Source: Gonatopus flavifemur
Taxonomy: Eukaryota; Arthropoda; Insecta; Hymenoptera; Dryinidae
DNA: 64,000 bases
NCBI GenBank assembly: GCA_018340375.1
Contig: JAFFJZ010000006.1
Span: forward strand, 29,642,001 to 29,706,000
Direction: 5' to 3'
Shown: piece after piece, positions 24,302 through 37,094 of the stretch
Layout: every line of letters starts with the position of its first letter
How positions within the stretch are numbered: the stretch's first letter is position 1
The notes under the pieces: model-generated
Databases searched by the model: none
What the model saw: only the letters and a program-made list of their open reading frames with translations
What the model was told of the DNA's origin: nothing
Position numbers and translations under genes: made by a program

Positions 24302-24765
24302 AAGGTTCGTTCGTTCTACGTGCTCTGAGTTGCTCCAACTTGTACCAAACCAATCATTTCGTTGCTTAAACTGGAAGTAGCGAATCCAAAATACTTGGAG
24401 CGAGTTGGGGTAACTTGGGACATCGGTAAACGAACTTAGCTATTATGCACCTCAAGGGTATCCCGTAGAAGCCGAAGTTACTAGATCTCTCTACCCAAAA
24501 TACTCGAAGATGACTGAATAAAATTAATCAAAACAACCAGCCAGACCTTCTGTTGGGATGGAAGAAGGTCTAGCTGGTTTTTACATTCCATTCTATTGAG
24601 TCATCTTTGAGTATTTTGGGAAAAACAATCTAGTAACTTCGGCTTCTACGGGATACCCTCAAATTGCCCCAACTTGCTGTATTTCGGATTCGTTGTTTCC
24701 TGTGATCAGAACAAATCAATTGGTTTGGTGTAAGTTGTAACGACTTGGAACGATCGAACTTATAG
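24302..24765. mobile_element. Decayed outer foldback interrupted by an inner foldback
   Basis: Outer arms about 24302-24450 and 24660-24765 are imperfect reverse complements. Shared words are TTCGTTCGTTC/TTCGATCGTTCC, ACCAAACCAAT and CGAATCC-AAATAC, then AGTTGGGG. Their joining region is split by the tighter foldback at 24456-24658, so the structure is nested. Confidence 0.6.
24456..24658. mobile_element. Inner foldback element (about 203 bp)
   Basis: Arms start GGGTATCCCGTAGAAGCCGA and are nearly perfect inverted copies, continuing through AAAATACTC-AAGATGACT to CCAGC(C/T)AGACCTTCT in the centre. TCAA occurs on both flanks and may be a 4-bp target duplication. It interrupts the older foldback at 24302-24765. 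Confidence 0.75.
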
Positions 24766-25000
24766 TTGGTGGTACTGGCCCTAAGATAATTAGGAGCGAA
24801 TCGGGAATCGGGACTCTACCAATTTCATTGGGTTCGATTTAAATACAATTTCGAACATGCCCAAAGTGTGTCGATTGAAGATTTAACCGGTTGTTTTGGA
24901 TTACTCATAATGTTTGAATTTATAACGAATTTTTTTTCTTCCACGATTGCACGAGATTGCACTTCCAAAATTTAGTGTCTTGTGTTTATCGAAGAACGGC

Positions 25001-26282
25001 ATGGATCTGTACCCTCAGTTAGTTGATCAAGTTTTCAAGCATCCTGTATTATGGGATAGCAATGCAACCCATTTCAGAAACCGAAAAATTACTTATGAAA
25101 CGTGGGTGCAAGTAGCAAAGAAGTTGACTGGCAAAGCCGATGGTGATACCGGTAAGTACCCTTCTGAATATATTTCTACGCCAAATTACGCCAAAAACTA
25201 CGAAATATTACATCAATCTACGTCCCACAGCTTGGCATAGTTTTATGTAATTAGGCATCGAGAAAAATATGAATATTTGTGCCGAAAATACGCGAAATTG
25301 AAACAGGGGAGTAGAAATATGTAAATTTGGCGTATAAAGTCCGAGAGTTTATGCCATTCTACGTATTTCTACACCTTTTTACGCCGCAGTAAACGGGTAA
25401 AACTCTTGGTGGTCATAGTTTTTTTACGTTTTTTTACGAAAGCATCCGAAATACAGTATTTAGGCGTAGTTTTTGGCGTAGAAATATTTTCGCAAGGGTA
25501 ACGTTCTTTCTTTATTTTCATTATTACAACAATTGACCAATTTTTGAGTAAATTACAAGATTTTTTATTTTCGATTACATTGTATAGTTGAAGAAATCAA
25601 ACGAAAATGGAGGAATTTGAGAGAATTATACGTTAAAACCAAACGAGCTCAAATGCTTGGTAAAGTAGATGGTCAAACCGCGATTCAACGTTTTCCTCAA
25701 TATCACCGTATGCATTTTCTTGGTCCATATTTACGAACCGAAGCTTTGAGAAATATAACCATAAGTCACGAAGAAGAAGAACCAGATGAACCATTGACGG
25801 ATGAAGAAGACGAATGTTATGTGGAAGCAGCCAAACCAAGATCAGCTACAAAAAGAGCTTTTGACGAATCATCTACTCGCATAGATGAAAACGCATCAAA
25901 TATTCTCAAAGATTTGCCTGTACCCCCTGGACAACTTCCACTTTATTATCCTAACGACAAAAGATCAAGAATGTCCTCGGATGGGATTGGCGCCATGTTT
26001 TTGTCTCCTCAAAGTAGACAACTAACACAACCCGTTTTCAATTTACATACCAGAGAGGAAAACCTAGAGATGGAGTCCTTTTTTAAAGGAATATCCGATA
26101 CTGTAGCATCTTTAAGTTCGGTCAATCAAGTTTTGGTTCAAAAACACATAGCTAATCTTGTTCTCGATTATAAGCTGCGAGAGATAGAAGAAAAGAAATC
26201 TAAAGTTGCGATATCCGATCATCAACAAAATCTCAGTAATAGCGCATCGAAGAAAAAGCCAGTTAACAAAGCCATCATGTGA
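25001..26282 (+). CDS. MADF-BESS domain DNA-binding protein
   Basis: Exons 25001-25151 and 25588-26282 join in phase and give 281 residues. The N-terminal MADF domain (about residues 5-90) shows the family pattern: LVDQVFKHPVLWD, then W-VAKKLTG, then VEEIKRKWRNLRELYVK. An acidic middle (EEEEPDEPLTDEEDE) follows. A BESS motif lies near residues 205-245 (MESFFKGISDTVASLSSVNQ). MADF domains are Myb-related DNA-binding folds, and BESS mediates protein-protein contacts including dimerisation; Drosophila Adf1 and Dip3 are examples. The specific orthologue cannot be named, since insects have many paralogues. The ATG at 25001 is the first in frame; the frame continues upstream only through non-ATG codons. 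AATAAA lies at 26527. Confidence 0.88.
25157..25500. mobile_element. MITE filling the MADF-BESS intron
   Basis: A 344-bp foldback whose ends read TACCCTT-TGAATATATTTCT on the left and AAATATTTTCGCAAGGGTA on the right. Inner arms contain ACGCCAAAAACTACG and its complement. TA on both sides may be the target duplication. It occupies most of the 436-bp intron (25152-25587) and its left end is only 5 nt past the exon. Confidence 0.7.
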
Positions 26283-27118
26283 ATGAACAGATGTATTCTA
26301 GCAGTGCCATAGGGACGAATTCTTCAAAGGGCAGCTACCTCTAGGAAGAAAACTTTGTCACTACCACGCTTGATTCTAGAATCACATGTCGGTGCTGGCT
26401 CCCGAGTACCAAAAAATTGAACTGGGAAGTGCCTGAAATTGAATTTTTGTTTTAAATTCTTGAACATACCCCTTGGACCAGCACTGTGATATGTTTGATC
26501 GGTGTAGTTGATAAGATTAACCAAAAAATAAAGTACAAATTATTATTAAAAAATATAATGCATCTATCTGTAGAATATATGTACGAATTTTTTTATATCA
26601 AGTTTCATTATTCTGTACGTATACGTTTAATTGAAATGTACTTTGAAAAATTTTGTAATCCAAAATCTGTATTTTTATTTACAGAATATCTGTATTATCT
26701 TCTACAGAAGTCTTTGAATAAATCTGATATTTTCCCAAGCACGACTCTTATGTTCCGTACTATTTTATATCCCCCAGAAATATATATTTGTGAAGTAAAA
26801 GACACAAATGAGAATGCACTACTTTGTTTCTGTTGTATCATGTTGTGTTTCATTTGGTGTAAAAATGACACGCTTCGACGTGTCAATGAATAATTTATCC
26901 TAGTTTAAAAACGGAGTAACAAGGCATCGGATAATAGAATCATATACAATCTTTGTAGATTGATCTTGCATTGATTTCAAGTTGTTACACATTTGAATAT
27001 CCGTGCGCATTCTTCAGACTTTCGTATTTTCTAAAAGAATGAATGAGACCTTGAAAAAGAAACGTCTATTTATGCTGTACAAATCTGTTACTAAAAATAA
27101 GACCTCATAATTTTTCAG

Positions 27119-27504
27119 ATCCAGAGATTCAAGAATTAATAAAGGCATCGGTGAATATGCTGGAATATTCTTACTGTCCGTATAGCAAATTCAAAGTAGG
27201 TGCGGCGATACGTTGCGAGGATGGGACTATTGCCACGGGTTGCAACGTGGAGAATGCATCTTATCCGGTCTCAATTTGCGCGGAAAGAACGGCTATCGCC
27301 AAGGCGATATCGGAAGGGAAAAACAAATTTAAAGCTATAAGTGTAGTAGCTGATCATAAAGTTGAAGAATTCACATCCCCCTGTGGTTTGTGTCGACAGA
27401 CTATGGCCGAATTTGGAGACGTAGAGGTTTATTTAACAAGATCTGATATGAAAAAAGTTATGAAAACCACTCTCAAAGAGTTACTTCCTTATGCCTTTCA
27501 TTAA
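27119..27504 (+). CDS. Cytidine deaminase, last exon
   Basis: Cytidine deaminase converts (deoxy)cytidine to (deoxy)uridine in pyrimidine salvage in the cytosol, as a zinc-dependent homotetramer. The exon opens after TTTTTCAG and encodes DPEIQELIKAS, then CPYSKFKVGAA, the zinc/catalytic signature CNVENASYP-SICAERTA with the proton-shuttling glutamate, and the second zinc motif SPCGLCRQ. It ends PYAFH with TAA at 27502-27504, and AATAAA follows at 27511. The exon begins in phase 1, so at least one short upstream exon with the start codon is missing from this annotation; I could not place it with confidence in 26283-27118. The gene converges with Tor. Confidence 0.92.
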
Positions 27505-28449
27505 AAAAAAAATAAAATAATGATGCACAATTTATGAAAAGATCGTACGGTTTATTCAACTCCATGAATAATACATGAGGAAACGTAAAGTTCGATTATA
27601 CCGCCAAAACTCGGAGAGAGGTTTCATTGCCTATACTTGGCCATGACTCTTTCCACACGTCTTATCACGACAACGTCTTATTCCGTTCTGTCGCTATGCT
27701 GAGTATTTACATCTAATCTGACCTACAGGATAGTACCTTTACATGCAAACTAATATAGATACAGAAGTGTGTGTTCGTAAATACTCCAACACCTTTGGAT
27801 TTGGGGGATTTTGAATTGTTTATACATTTGTCAAGCGATTGATTTTAAAGGTTTGTAAATTTTTACAAATTTTTATCACCAGTAGGGTATTTATTTATGC
27901 AAATGAGGCTCTTAGCATTTTTTAATTATATATAAATACGTGTATATACAAAGAAATGACCATATATTTGTAAACAAAAGTATCGACTTATAATTTATTT
28001 ATCAAATTTTTTCCATTTGGATGAAATATGTGCAACTTATTGCGTATTTTTACACGATATTGAAGTTTGAGGTTCTTTTAAAAAATCATGGATTCAATTG
28101 TTTCGGTACACGTAAGGCAAAAATTATACAATCTAGTATACATCGCTTGTTGAAAATAATAAGTGATTCTCATAAATATGGACATAATTTGTGTCAATGC
28201 CATTATTATGTTTATTAGGCCACGCGTGGGAACTCTAATACTTGTTTGTATAAGTTTAATATTTCAATTAGTATATTTTATGTGCAAATATTCTGGCTGT
28301 CTATCATTACTAATGAACGTTATGTACAAATGGAATCTTAAATGATGTATATACATTTAAAACACAAATAAAGTAATTTAAAAAGACGGTAGAAAGCAAT
28401 TCAGCGTATAAATATTTCATGGTAATTCCTTTTATATATAATAATAAAT
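27505..28449. other. Convergent intergenic region between CDA and Tor
   Basis: About 945 bp separate the two stop codons. It is AT-rich with no supported gene and probably contains both 3'UTRs. Confidence 0.5.
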
Positions 28450-31400
28450 TTACCAAAATGGACACCTGAAATCAAAAAAGAAACAATTCAATTAAAATGT
28501 TTTTTAATATTTTGTTTGTAATCGTTCATAAACAAAGAAAAACTGAATCATCCAGAAGTGATATTATGTTGCATTATCTGCTATCTCGCTGTTTATTTGA
28601 TGTCAACATATGCTTTGAACGATGAAACGGAACGCGGCCTGATATTTATAACGTGATTTATAGATGATTCCACAGAAAGACGATTTATTTTTCTCTATGT
28701 ATAATATTATTCAAAGATCTGGATTATATTTTCACAATCATACTAAAAATGTGTCCCTCCTGTGCTCTAATAACTATGATGAAAGAATGAATAAATACAT
28801 ACCATCCGATGTAACATTGACAAAGGTTCTCATTATTTGTCGCTTGCTGTATAAGAAGATCAACTTGTTTCTGTACACTCAGAGTTTCCTCGTGCGCAAA
28901 ATCACGTCCGGTAAGTTTATCTCTCACTCTGGTCGTTATCGCCAACGCTTTTCTATTCAATGCTTCAGGTTGATTGTTATCACCTGTCAGCGCAAAATAC
29001 GATCAATTTTTATATACAAATAAAAAAATATTAGAAAGAAAATGAGGTCTTTCGAATATCAATCTCAACCCACCTCCATTTTCTACGCTACAAGGTACTC
29101 CTTTCTTTGGAAGAGTAGCTGTCAAAGAATCCAACATATCCCCTTGCTCTTGACTGCTACTGACGCTCATTCCTTGAGCATCGGATCTTTTGCCTTTTGG
29201 TGTGGCGTTATCCATTAATCGCCAATTCAAAAGAGGATCATAAACAAATGCCTCTAAGACAGCCATTAAACTATCTTTGTTCCGATGTAATACGGACATC
29301 ACAGATTCACAAGTTCTCCTAAAAAATTTGTAGAAATTTAGAATTATGAATCTATGAAAATTCGATATCATGTATGGATACTTGATTTACCTATAAGTGC
29401 CTTCGATACCGGTGACTTCCATGGCATTGATCAACATTCTGGTTAAACGGAAAGGTATTTTTTCCGGAAACTTTTCTCGGGTCATGGCCACTTCGAAACA
29501 GTCACCAAAATCGATATGAAGAATTTTGCCGCTCAAACGATCCAACATTAAATTGGAAGGGTGTCGATCGCCCAAGCCTAGTATATATCCCACCATAGAC
29601 ATGACAGCTAAAGATCTTGTATAATTTGTCCTACGGTCAAACCATACTTCACTCGATGGTGATTTTAGCCAAAGAAGTCTAGCTAAATCGTCTCCGTGGG
29701 TGTGCTCCAAAGCATGTTCAAATACTTCTACTTTTTGCATCAACATCAAATGATCGTAATCCGGCGCCATCTAAAGAAAGACAGTGAAATAGAATTCATA
29801 TTCATTTTCCTCGATGTCATATAAATCTGTAAAATAATACTTACGCGTAACATTATTCTGTGTTCAATGTTGAGCAGTATTTTCTTCTTTTCTCTGTAAT
29901 CTCTGATGAGAGTATGTAAAGTATCGCAATGAGGTACCCAACCGATAAGACCACTATTGGTGGATAATGGAATTACAGCGTATCTCTGGGTGAAAAAGAA
30001 TATGGTACATGAATTGACAGTACAAAGCATCGATTATTATTATTATTTATGATGTCAGGAATTACTTGAATGGTTAAATTTCTTCTGAAAGTATCAGGAT
30101 CGTGCAATAAAAGTGTATTGACTAGACCAAATAATTGCATCACTCGTTCATCCTGTCTAAGATCTTCGTGGCCCTTCAGTAAGAACATATAATCTTTACC
30201 ATTGCTGCCTGAAATTTACGTAATTGATTGAAATTCCATAATAATTTTAACGAGAGATGAAGAATGATGAAAATAAAACTTCACCTTTGATACATAGTTT
30301 TCTAGGACGTTGTTTACTGGTGATGACTTGCATGGAACTATGAATACTCGCTATCCTCACGATAGGTTGACCCGGACTGTAACTTCCTGGCACAGCCAAT
30401 TCCAAATCTCTACAGACTAACAATTTCGGACTAACGTACTGCAATTCTAGGCTAGTCAACTGCGGCAGTTGACGAGATATTCTTCGAAATACGTGATAAT
30501 AAAGATCCCAGGCTTGATTCAAATCTCTGATGTTCCTGGAATCCTTGTATCTGTGACACCATTGTTTAGCCTCCATCAAATCTCTTCCATACGCTTGGTT
30601 GAAGGATGATTCTTTCAAGGTTTGCGGACCTCTTTCCAACATGGCGTGTAATGGTTCCAAAGTCTCGAACATACCTCTAACGTTTCTTTCCCCGAAATAC
30701 AACCGAGAGGCCTCTTCCAAACCTTCGTGCCACAACTCGTGCCATAAAATAGCAACTCTGATTAGTTCGTCGCTAGCCATCATGGCTTGTTGTACCAAGG
30801 TAGGACTATGCTCGCACATGCTGTTTAGTATCTTATTAGCTGCAGTTTTACGCGCGTGACTGGCACTTTTAGAAGCTACGGTCAAAGGATATACCAAAGC
30901 TTGGGGGTGAGTTTTCCCGATATCGATGAGAAGGTGATGAATACAACGACCGACCAGAGCCCTTGGAGTATCTATTCGCGCTATGAGTTGCGGTATCACT
31001 TGTAACCACGTGTTAATTTCGATTAATCTGATTCCCTCGACGATGGCATCGTAAACTTCAGGCCATTGGCCGTAGTCGAACCAAAGGGTCAACAATCGAA
31101 GCGTGTCTTGTAAGGAATTTCCGTGAGAGAGATTGATTGATTTGAAAAATCCTTCGACCGCTGGAACTGTGAATTGAGAAATATATTGCGAACTTGAAAG
31201 ATTTCCACGATTTCCATTTCCAGGAACATTGGTGTCGGTACTGTTTTCATCTTGTTGGAGTTTATAAAATAATACGGACTCGTAATTTGTGTACGCAAAA
31301 GCATGCCAAGCTTTGTACCAAGTTGGATCGTGTTCGGTTGCGGCCGCGTAATATGACAATACCGCGGGAATGGAATGTTCATTGATACCTTGTAACGCTT

Positions 31401-34400
31401 CCAGCCACTCTCCTAATTTCAAATAACACTTGGCGAGTAATCTTTTTCTCATTTCTTGTTGTTTCTTGTCTTCTAGATTGGCCATGGATAAGGTAGTCGG
31501 TTGTAGAGAAGTTTGTACGAATCTTTGAAGTTGACTATAAGCTTCCTCTCTTTTATTTGCGACCCACATGTGTTTACAGTAGGCAAACGTTACTTGAGGG
31601 TGAGTAGTCGGTAAAGGTTGATCCGGAGTCAAGGATGGATCCGTACCCAACAGCATTACCAGGGTTTTGTGACACAACATCAAACTTCCGCTTTTCCGGC
31701 AAAGGCTCGCATATTTTAGCCAAGTATACATATCGTCTTGAGGAGAAACGACCAACGTGTGGACTTGAATGATCCTTTGCCAATCCTCGACTATCCTCTG
31801 TCCACCCTGCAATCTCTCCCACCACATCGATTTGATGGTGGATCTTCTCTCGGGTACCAATTTGAATTGTATAACTTCTTCCAATTCAGCTAATTTTTGA
31901 ACCTCGACCATAGCGTTGTACGCTCTCTGATAACTCTCGCCAGCCATCGCGGTTAATTCGGTATCCAATAGATCTCGAGCACTGTCGATCAACTGATGGG
32001 CGATGTTGTACTGTTCATCGTGAATGGCTAGAACCGCTCGATAGAAAGCACCGTCTTGTGTATCCTTTGGTATAAGAGATACATATTTTTCCATACATTC
32101 CCACTGATTCAAACCCCAAGCTGCGGCAGCTGCCATTCTGGCCATTCTATGTTTGGTATCTTCAGTTTGTACGGACCACTGTGTGGTAGCGACTTCGTGT
32201 AACTGACCCCATTCTCCGAGCGCTTCCAAACATCTCATTTCACCTAACGTTGATTCCACGTCTCCCGGATCGTTTTCTAATCTCTCTCGATACAAATGCA
32301 AAGCCTTATCCCAATTGTGCAACTTTTCGTACCAACGTACTTGAACTTTGAGATCTTGTTGATTATTTTGATTCATAACATATTCCAATAAACCTTCAGC
32401 AGCTTCCTTTTGTTGGAGTTTATTATTAATAGAAATCAAAGATTCGAAAACGTTGCTGTTTCTGCTTTTATGAAATTCGTCTTCTTTGTAATGTAAAGCC
32501 TTGGCGTAAGCTCGACAATGCATCGCTCTTTCACCCAATATTTTATTGTCCAAAGGCAAAGGTCCTTTATCGCAATGTTCCATAAATTCAGCTAGGTTGA
32601 GAATAGTTTGAGTTATCTCGGGCAAATCGGGCACCATTAAAGCTTGTTGGAGGGTTTGTATCAATTCCGCTTTGTAATTGTCGTTTAATTCGGTCCAACA
32701 GGAGACAAACGCGGCGTTGAAAAGATCTCGGGGAAGCTGAGAGTAAGTCTGAGCCAACGCCCAGCACGATCTCAAAGCCGGAGACGGAGATTCTTTGAGT
32801 AAACCGATGGACAAGCTTCTCAACCATTCCAACCAATCGTCTTTGGACACGCGACGCGTAGCTGTCCAAGCTTTTTGTAAATTAGACGCGGATACGTGTA
32901 ATCTTTTGATAGTAGTCGTGTCCGAGGACGTCAACGAGACATCACGATTTTTATTTCTAGAAGGACGTTGTCTCATCAAAAGAAAATCTTCGCCATCCGC
33001 CAACGTGGATTCCGTTTGAATTTTATCGATTAAACTGTCGTAACGGGAATTTACAATTTTATGTTTGGTCATCATTTTTTGTACCAAAGGTATAAATATT
33101 TGATATTTTCTACCGAGTTGAACTATGAGAGAACATAGAGTGTCCATGGCTGTGTTTCTCAATTCAGGACATTGATCCAACGTTCTCACCAAAGGATGGA
33201 CGATTCTGGATGCGAAATCGGTGAAATCCAAAGTATCTGCCAAATGATCTACAGTTTCGAGAGCAACTTTGTTCACTGTGATCGGACAATCGGGTGCGTG
33301 AAATAATTTGACGATCGGAGGTAGAACTAGATGAAGATAGTTGTCCAAATTATTGCCAAACTTTTGCAAAGCTACTAGAAGTTTAACCGTCACGGATCGA
33401 TCTTTGCTCGTATCGTGCATCAACACACGTAGAATTTGTGGCATGAGTTGTGGAAGATAAATTTTAAATTCTGCGCCTAAAGCCACAGCTATGTGATCGA
33501 CCAGCAAGATCAAGGTACTTTGAAGTGGACTGTTCACGGTCCAAAATTCTTTGATCAAATTGAATATGTCGTCCAAATAATTTCTTATGTGCTGTTTCAC
33601 AATGGCTATGAGAAAGGCCAATTGTTGAAATAGAAATTCGCGGAAGTTTACGTCAGCTGTGCGAACAACGTTGAGAAAACTGGGCATCACCTGGGAAATA
33701 TAGGGCACGCATTTGATACCGAGGCTTTTGAAAATAAAAGTTACAGCTTGAACCACCATAGTGTGATGTTGCGAGAGAGTTGGATCTCGAATAATTCTCA
33801 TGAGAGTAGCCATGGCGATCGCGGGATAATATTCTTCTAAAGTCGAAGATGACATGTTAACCAACATCTCGCTGGTCGTTAAATCTTGAGTACTCTCTAT
33901 ATCGCTTTTCGTGTCCGCCATCGAGGTGAGAGTATCCAGTTGTGAATCGATTTGACCGAGATTCATTTTGTGTTTGTAAGGATCTAAAGCGCCCAACAAT
34001 CCGAGCACTCTTATGGTTTCCCTCCTGATAATTGGTTGCTGTTCCGTCTTTAAGAAATTGATCAATACATCCAACAACGATGGATATTGCATGTATGGTT
34101 TGACCGCGTGCCCGGTGCTCCCAACCAACTGCCCTAAAACCCACAACGCGACTCCCCTCTTTTCCGGAGAACTTGCATCCACCAACATTTCCAACAATAT
34201 GGATAAGAGTTCGGGCATCCATTGTTGCATTTCGGCACCGTTCACTTCAGCCAGATCACCGATGGCACGTAATATGGCTAATATAACTCCAGGATTTGGT
34301 TCGGATTCTTTCAATTTTGGAACCAACACTTTCAAAATGGGTTCCATGTAAGGCCTTATTAATCTAGGTGCGCTAACGACTAAATGATCGAGCATACGCG

Positions 34401-36510
34401 AAGCTTGTTCCTTGTTACGACCCATTCCGGAATGTTCTAATTCCGTCAAAAATTGTATAAGCGTTTTACGTAGAGATGGCATCACGTAAGCTGGATTCAT
34501 AGTACTCAGTCGACCAATCGTTCGAATCGCCAGTTCTCGAATTTCAAACATTTCATCGTTCATCGCTATGAACAAGGCGGATAAATTTTCCGCTTGAGCC
34601 AAGTGAATGTCGAAAGAATCGTCGAGCGAAGCTAAAACCCAATAACGAACGTCAGTATCGGTATCGGTAATCCCTACTACCAACAATTTACCAAGAACCG
34701 TCGAAACTGTATTAGTCACCGTGGGTCCGGGTTGATTCAAGGAAAGTCTTAACAATCTTGAACAAGTTCTTACAGTTTCCAATCGAACTTCGGCTTGTTC
34801 GGAAGTTAAAAAATGATCGGCACATCTCCGGACGAATTGTAGGAGAGGATTGTCATCAAAATTAAAAGTTCCCAAAGTTTTGAGGGCGAGAACCGTGGAC
34901 GGTACGTCAATTTCCGTAGATTGCGAAGATACAGGACTGGTTGTGATCGACGGAGCTCCAGGATGTCTTAAAGGCTTTTGCATCAACACTTGTGACAACA
35001 TGCGCAACAGTCCTTGCGATATATCTGACTTCAAACATGGGACGCTGTGAGCCAACTCTCTGAGGGAAGTCGTAAGAATAGGACTGAGACCTGTGGCCAA
35101 CATGGATTCCAACAAATCTCTAACGTCGGGAGCTATGGTCTCTTTGACTGCGTGGCCAAGGAGAGTTATGCATATAAAAACCGCTGGTTCTAGAGAGGTT
35201 CCACGTTTTTTATTAGGCGTCTCTTTGGACGGTAACAAATTTTTTATGGCTTCCATGATTTTCGGGATATGAGGTTTGATAGGATCACCCACGGCAACAG
35301 CTATTAAACCGATTGTAGTGAATGCCGTGTATCGGTCTTTTTCACGGGGACGATGAGTCGTCAAAAGATAATTCAAAGAGTCTCTCAAATGGTCTTTCAT
35401 GAATTTCTCTTTATTGAATGCCGCCAACCTCGGTAACAGCATCATTAAGGCGTGCTGTATGTGTAGATTTCTCGACATTCTTTGATTCATTATGTCGGGA
35501 TAAATATCGTCTAATTTTTCCTGCATTAGACAACGACAAACCGCGGACTCGTGTATTGGATATAATGTATGCGGGGGATTGGATGAATTTTGCGGGGAAC
35601 CAGACCATTTGGACACAATAGTGGTTTTTAATCTTGGCATCAAAGAAAGTATATCATTCTCGTTTTGTTGTACCGAACAATTCAGCCTCTCCATCAAAGC
35701 TTCATAATTTTTTTCCCATTGTACGTTGCTACATCTAAGTAATTCGTTCAAAACCAGTAGAGACCCGTGAATTCTATCTTCTTTGTTGACTCCTCTTTCT
35801 CGGGTGTACACCTCTTCGAAACCAGCTACAATCTCGTCGTAACACTGCTTATACCATTGAGACTTATGCATTTGTTTAGCTGTTTCTCTCTGAGCCGTGA
35901 CCACTAGAGCGGCTCTTAAAGCTTCGACCGCTCCTTCTCTGATCACCGGCTTTGGATCTCTCACCGCATTGAATATCAAATCGAAGAAAGGTGTGACCTG
36001 TTGAAAAAAGTAAGTGGGCATAGAAACGGCGAGTTCTCTCAAAACAAGGACGGCGGCGTGTCGTTTTCCTTCGTGCCTATCTCCTCCAAGCCATTCGAAA
36101 GCTCGTTTTACTTCGAATTCCACGTATTCTGCCGTGAAGGTTCCAGAAACTAAGGCTAATTTTCCAACTGTTTTGGCAGCTAATTCCATAACTCCCACAT
36201 CAGGGGAAGGAAGTAAATTTCTCAAGTAATTGGCAAACCTAATGGTACGTGTATTGACATTACCCACATCCGCTCCGATGAGACAGACTATAGCTAATAT
36301 ACCACCTTTTTTTTCATTCATATCGGAACCGGATACCATTTCAAATATATGATGATTGAATTCATCCATAAAGGCTGTAATTTCCTCCTGAGAAGCTTCT
36401 CGTAATTCCGTTTTGACGTAAAGGCACAAGTCTCTCGCCGCTTTATTGCGTAGATCTTCATGTCTTGATTTGAGACGTTGAACAAATTGTTGTACAAGAG
36501 AGTTTGTCAT
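28450..36510 (-). CDS. Tor: Tor (mTOR) serine/threonine kinase
   Basis: Catalytic core of TORC1 and TORC2, controlling growth, translation and autophagy; acts at lysosomes and in the cytosol. Minus-strand exons are 36510-30285, 30208-30066, 29985-29845, 29770-29391, 29318-29074, 28983-28803 and 28465-28450, summing to 7332 nt and 2443 residues (human 2549, Drosophila about 2470). HEAT repeats fill the first about 1200 residues and the FAT domain follows. The FRB domain begins about residue 1918 with [11 protein letters not shown]; Ser1935 equals human Ser2035. The kinase loop GLGDRHPSN has Asp2238 and Asn2243, the DFG Asp is 2257, and the FATC end is CYIGWCPFW. All key residues are present. 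The first exon alone encodes 2075 codons. PRPF6 lies 584 bp upstream on the same strand. Confidence 0.97.
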
Positions 36511-37094
36511 GTTGCGTGTAAAATTGACACTAAATACAGTAATTTTATATTTCTGAAATTTTAAAACGAAATCTTTTAACTAAATAATATCTATGGATAA
36601 CATATTTTTACATAAATCAATCACGAATGAACAATGAATAACAAGAATGTGAGTTTTCAATTACCGACCTTGTCGAGGATGGTTATTTGCCAACTTGAAT
36701 TTTTCTCAACATTTTCCACATTTCACATTAAGTAACATTGTACGTAATTATATACACGATAAAATATAGACATTTTTCATATTTTATATATCATACATAC
36801 ACGAATCTGACTGCATTGGCGTTTTTTATGAAAACATAACCTCGAAATCAGATTCTCAGCTGACCGGCTGGATGCGGGTGTGTTCAAAATCCATCACTTC
36901 ATACTTCATATCAATTCCACAAAGTAATTTCGATAGTAACTTTATTTTTCAATAATATTTATTGATTCTTTGTTACTCGGAAAAAAAGAGCAGGCATGAA
37001 ATCAACAAAATAAAGTCGAATTATAGAATTTATTACATTTTAAATCTATCGTTATATTACAATTTATATTGAAATTATTTTTTACAACTATAAT
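36511..37094 (-). promoter_or_regulatory. Short Tor upstream region / PRPF6 3' flank
   Basis: Only 584 bp separate the Tor start codon from the PRPF6 stop on the same strand. A reverse AATAAA (TTTATT at 37029-37034) just past the PRPF6 stop is a likely poly(A) signal. The rest must hold the Tor promoter and 5'UTR unless an upstream exon lies further away. Confidence 0.45.

Noticed and set aside
20952..25000. FHA exon for aprataxin
   Set aside because: No FHA-like frame (GR-, SR-H motifs) was seen upstream on the minus strand.
24947..25000. Upstream extension of the MADF-BESS frame
   Set aside because: It starts at TTG, not ATG; the first ATG at 25001 fits the start of the MADF domain.
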